Shown here: one piece after another, positions 34,999 through 38,871 of the stretch
How positions within the stretch are numbered: position 1 is the first letter of the stretch
Layout: each line of letters begins with the position of its first letter
From: Phallusia fumigata
Lineage: Eukaryota; Chordata; Ascidiacea; Phlebobranchia; Ascidiidae
Assembly: GCA_008931825.1 (NCBI GenBank)
Contig: QXVZ01029709.1
Location: 1-38,871 of the forward strand
DNA: 38,871 nucleotides
Direction: 5' to 3'
Made by a program: the position numbers and the translations under genes
Notes under the pieces: model-generated
What the model was told of the DNA's origin: nothing
The model's database searches: none
What the model saw: the letters and a program-made list of their open reading frames with translations, nothing else

Positions 34999-37900
34999 TT
35001 AAGTATTTTCAGTGATATCTGCAAAATGTTGGTTACTCATACCGATCTTTCCAAGTGCAGTTTCGTTGTCCCTTTTTTCGAGTTCATCCTTCTGCTCAAT
35101 AGAGCGCCCCCCTTCGGCCAACTTGCACTTAAACACGTCGTAACGCGCGGGGATCCACCCTTTCACGAAAGCCATTTTCGCAATGTATGACACCAGTAGC
35201 AGCGTTATAAGCGAAATTAACATGGAGAAGGTTTTAAAAGGAAAGTTAGTAGTTGTTTCATTGTTTCCAGGGTACGGTATAAAAGGTGGAAAGTTGATGA
35301 GCGCTTCGCCGCCACCCACTCGTAGAACGAGACCGATGATGAAGGCAGGTATGGACCCGTAAGTGTTTGGATCAAAATAGAGGACGGACAGAAGCTGAAA
35401 CAGGAGAAAATCAGCAAGTATTATGTCGCGCACTAATCAATATTCCATCTAGTAAGTTAAATACAAATACTCTAGAAAAAATCAGACTCATGCAGGGCTG
35501 CCCAACTCGCAGCCCTCGAAGCTGTTTTAAATGGCCAGTGAGCAGACTTTAAAATTGACATCAAGTATATTTGCCATCTAAATATGCCAAAATTATAACC
35601 AGTTTTTCTGTTGTAAGTCTACTAATCAAAAACTGGAATAATAAATGCAATCGCGTGCAACTAGTGACTCAGTATCACCTCACAACCGTGTGTTGTCGCA
35701 AAACTCAAGATTAAAGGATTTGTGAGTTTACAATAAAAACATTGTAAATAAACTAGATTGGTATTTAATTTCGAAAAACCATTCGTGGTCCGGATTACCT
35801 TATTTTATACAAAAGTGACCCACAACACCAAACGTTGGGCAGGCCAGCACTAATACCACCAACATCATGTATATTTAGCACACCATCGAGGATCTTTTAC
35901 GATTAGGAATAAAAATACCAACATGGGGTTCAAAACCTCAGTAAAATTTGATTCAACAAACATCGAGAAACTCACCCAAGTTTCCATGGTGATATAATGT
36001 TAAGATAAAAGTCACCAGTTTTTAATCTCAGATAAACCAATTTTACACGAAGACAAATGTAATACAAATAGCTATGTTTGGCGCATCACGTACCTGCGGG
36101 AAGAGCAGCACAAAAATGAGATCGGAACACAGGAAGAAGAGAACGTAGATAGATTTAATGGTGATCGCTAGGACGGTCGCGATAGCAGCAAGGACAATAA
36201 CTGCAACCCGCATCACCCACACTAGTTCCCGTTCTGATGCCTAAAAAGAGCAAATAAGGTACAAAACAAATAGTGGCAAAAATATCACCATTACAGGTTG
36301 TAGTAAAACAGATTGTGTCAGCAAATACCGTATCCAATAAAAAACTAAACATAAAAAATTTAGACATCAAATCCACACCTAGTAAAAGTTATTTTAAGAT
36401 GGGTAGAAAATTAATTTTCTTACCCTCGGGCGCAATAACTTGTTGTACACGTTTCTTGTAAACATGCTGGATGAAGACAGGATGCTTGAATCGGCTGATG
36501 ACATCACAGCCGCCGAGACCGCCCCCAGACCGATAAACGAAACCGCGGTTGGGGTTAAATACTGTAGAACGATAGGGAGAATGAGTGGAGCCTGTCCGTT
36601 ATCAGCTGGAGTCACATTCCCGTATCCTGTCGCTGTCCAATCTGTGTGTACAGAGATAAATATTATTTCAGAAATGGGTATCGAAAAATAGGATCACATT
36701 GTAAAATTATCTAATTATAACTTTTAAATCCTTAAACCCTGACCTGTTACACATAAATTAATTATTTGCACTTGATTTTTAGCACTATCGGTTTTGTGTG
36801 ATTTGATTGCACTTCGCACGTTTGATTTTGAAATTGTTAGCGCTGCCGTCACAGATAATTAATTTGAGACGTACTTGTAGAGGCAGCGACTGCTCCGATC
36901 AAAATGGAAGGCACGGACATAATAAGGCATCCAGCTGCCGCTACAAAGGAGAGGAGTTGCGCGTTGCTTGAAGAGCTCGATGAAAGGACACGTTGAAAAT
37001 AAACTTGCCACGGGATGCCGCCAAAGATCTGTAAAGCAACACGATATCATGGGGTTACGCGAGGTGAACTTCAATTAACAATACAAGGTACAGAGTTAAA
37101 ATAAATATGACAACAATTGATGGGTAAATAGCTAGCAAATTAAGAAAAAGCAAAGTATACATTTGCCGTTTTGTTTGTTCTGGCGCTTTCGAAATAACGC
37201 ATGGATATTTGGCGCTGTTTTATTGACAGGACCGGACGAGTTAAGTTATCTTTTTTCAACATACCAGCAGCAATGCAGAGTCGACCCATAACCCAGCAGA
37301 GTTGTTGTCCCAAACACCAAGCCACGTCCCATTGCCGTAAGCTGTTTCGGTTATGCTTGATACCGCCTCATGTGTAAAAGCGAATGGTAAAGCGACGACC
37401 TAGAAAACATGATTTTTAGATGACAAAAACAGAGCCTCAAAAACTCTATGAGCTCAATAAACGAATCGCACACCGTTAAGAAGAGACATGAGTTCCAGCC
37501 GACAAATGGCCCTTTTTGTTTGTTTGTTTTGTTTTCACTGGGTTCGAACCAGGGGCGATCCCACGAACGAACCCCGATTAGGTTTTATATGTTTGTATAT
37601 TGGTCGAGCGCTTCAGTCCGTTTGACCAAGCGCTCGCCCTAAATGGCTCTTTTTACATGAAAACTAATAAAAAAAGTCATATGAAACATCACCAAGCGAT
37701 CACCAATAAAGTACATTTGAAAAGCAATAATCAAATGCTTACCAGTCCAACAAGAATGCAAATCAGTTGGACTACATCTGTGTATGCCACAGAGTACATT
37801 CCACCGACCAGAGTGTACAAAACCGCTATACAGGCTGATATCACGATCGCAATATTCTCATCCAATCCAGCTATGATTGTCAGCGTCCCACCTGTATTTA

Positions 37901-38778
37901 AAACAACTCATTACCAGCCACAATTCAATTTTTGCATTTTCATGCAAATATACTTCCATATATGGAAGTTTGACACACAACAATACTAACAATAGCATAC
38001 CCAAAGCAACCAGTATTGCTGCTGACCAGAAAAGCTCCCCCAGCAAGGCAGGGAGATACAACAGCGCCCCCATCGGTCGGCCTAATTTTCTCTGAAGGGG
38101 ATCCAGCATTGTGATGTATCTCTGTGATGTAAAACGCTTTTAGAATTAAAGTATCAGAGGAAAAGAGGTTGAGATTAGTAACAAGCAACATTTTTATTGC
38201 ACTGTCAGTGAACTGGACGCAAGTGTGTAGTCCTTTATATTAGACGCGCTAGCACGCACGTTGAAGGGGCTTAACCCCCTATGTTTCTGGTTTAACCGTA
38301 ACAAATCTCACAATCAATTTGGTGATTGAAATGCTTACTTGGACTGCGAATGAACTGATTATATATAATTACAAATTCTTTAAATTTCTTCAATTCGTTT
38401 ATTTATTTTAAAGACATTGTTTGGGTGTATAAGCCAGTTCTAAACTACTGATCAGGACGATTCGAATCTTTTTGATGTGAGTGTACTAAATTTTTGACCT
38501 GTTAGATCGTACAATCAAAATTTCACTTTTACGTTTTGTCAAAAAAGTTTGTTTCTGTGAATTTTGCTGACAAAGTGGTTGGTGTGAAGACGTGATGGTA
38601 TTCGACCAGATATTTCCTCTTCAACTTACGTTTGACCTCATTTTCTTGGCAAAGAACAATCCACCGAGTATGAGCGAGATCGAGTAACCGAAAGGTGCCT
38701 GGGTCCACAGGAGCCCAAAACCCGGGGTGTAAACATATTCAGCAGTCCCGTTGATATAACCTCCGCCGACCCAAGTCG
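34999..38778 (-). CDS. SLC5A7: High-affinity choline transporter (CHT), 3' part, partial at right edge
   Basis: Na+-coupled choline uptake at cholinergic terminals, the rate-limiting step for acetylcholine synthesis. Exons on the minus strand: 38778-38630, 38121-38001, 37891-37743, 37399-37265, 37028-36875, 36641-36424, 36240-36094, 35394-34999; phases join without a break (about 488 residues). Matches to vertebrate CHT, in order: [135 protein letters not shown], then a hydrophilic cytoplasmic tail of about 60 residues. The first exon here starts at the second codon base, so upstream exons (N-terminus and first membrane segment or two) lie beyond 38871. The residue before the TM segment with WTATGYG is Asn by the splice (STNW), where vertebrates have Asp, as far as I recall. 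Confidence 0.94.
35493..35846. mobile_element. Probable hAT-type MITE, family 3, in the last SLC5A7 intron
   Basis: Left end CAGGGCTGCCCAACTCGCAG resembles the complement of the right end, CTGGCCTGCCCAACGTTTGG, giving imperfect CAG...CTG-type inverted repeats about 354 bp apart. The flanking 8-mers match only partly, so the target duplication is decayed or the end is off by a few bases. No coding sequence inside. Confidence 0.5.
37518..37640 (-). mobile_element. tRNA-derived SINE insertion
   Basis: On the minus strand the element begins with a tRNA-like 5' end containing an A-box-like segment (GCTTGGTCAAACGG, about 37619-37632), has a clear RNA polymerase III B box (GGTTCGAACCC, 37540-37550), and ends in an A-rich tail (AAAACAAAACAAACAAACAA). 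It is flanked by a 14-bp direct repeat with one mismatch (AAATGGCCCTTTTT at 37504-37517, AAATGGCTCTTTTT at 37641-37654), as expected for L1-type retroposition. It sits in an SLC5A7 intron in the same orientation as the gene. Confidence 0.72.
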
Positions 38779-38871
38779 CTGGAAAGTGTTAAAAAAACGT
38801 TTAATTTGATATTTTGTGCGTTATTTTCAGGTTTACAACTAAACTGTTTGGGGTTACTTAATAGTTACTAA

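Noticed and set aside
37518..37640. A tRNA gene on the minus strand
   Set aside because: The B box is good but no complete cloverleaf or acceptor stem forms, and the A-rich tail plus flanking direct repeat fit a SINE.

Overview
This window looks like nuclear DNA of an ascidian tunicate, most likely a Ciona-type genome. The evidence is AT-rich DNA, chordate-type nervous-system genes split by canonical GT/AG introns (some as short as 61 bp), short hAT-like MITEs, a tRNA-derived SINE, and strong divergence between what appear to be two haplotypes. Species assignment is inference; no species-diagnostic marker was seen.

Layout, left to right: (1) neurochondrin (NCDN), minus strand, 5' part only, running off the left edge; (2) a complete six-exon serotonin 5-HT1-type GPCR, plus strand, 4939-8265; (3) an unrecognised five-exon single-pass membrane protein with an acidic tail, plus strand, 8484-9913; (4) about 5.2 kb with no recognisable gene; (5) a complete 14-exon SLC6 transporter, most like the taurine/creatine branch, plus strand, 15083-33437; (6) the high-affinity choline transporter SLC5A7/CHT, minus strand, 34999-38778, with its 5' exons beyond the right edge. 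Genes 5 and 6 converge. Splice joins for genes 2, 5 and 6 were worked out by hand; all phases match and total lengths divide by three (614 and 715 aa for the two complete proteins).

The window is also a patchwork assembly. Seven N positions or runs (5717, 16830-16946, 18495, 19185, 22908, 25607, 30178) mark joins, and nearly every join has the same sequence repeated on both sides. Some repeats are diverged (SNPs and indels, probably two alleles placed in tandem) and some appear identical. As a result SLC6 exons 4 and 9 appear twice, exon 8 appears one and a half times, and a 1548-bp piece of NCDN sits inside SLC6 intron 1. These should not be read as gene duplication or alternative exons without independent evidence.

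Functionally the genes share a theme: neurochondrin (neuronal signalling), a serotonin receptor, an amino-acid/osmolyte-type neurotransmitter transporter and the choline transporter that feeds acetylcholine synthesis. They are separate transcription units. No new multi-gene system is evident; the least explained gene is the small membrane protein at 8484-9913.
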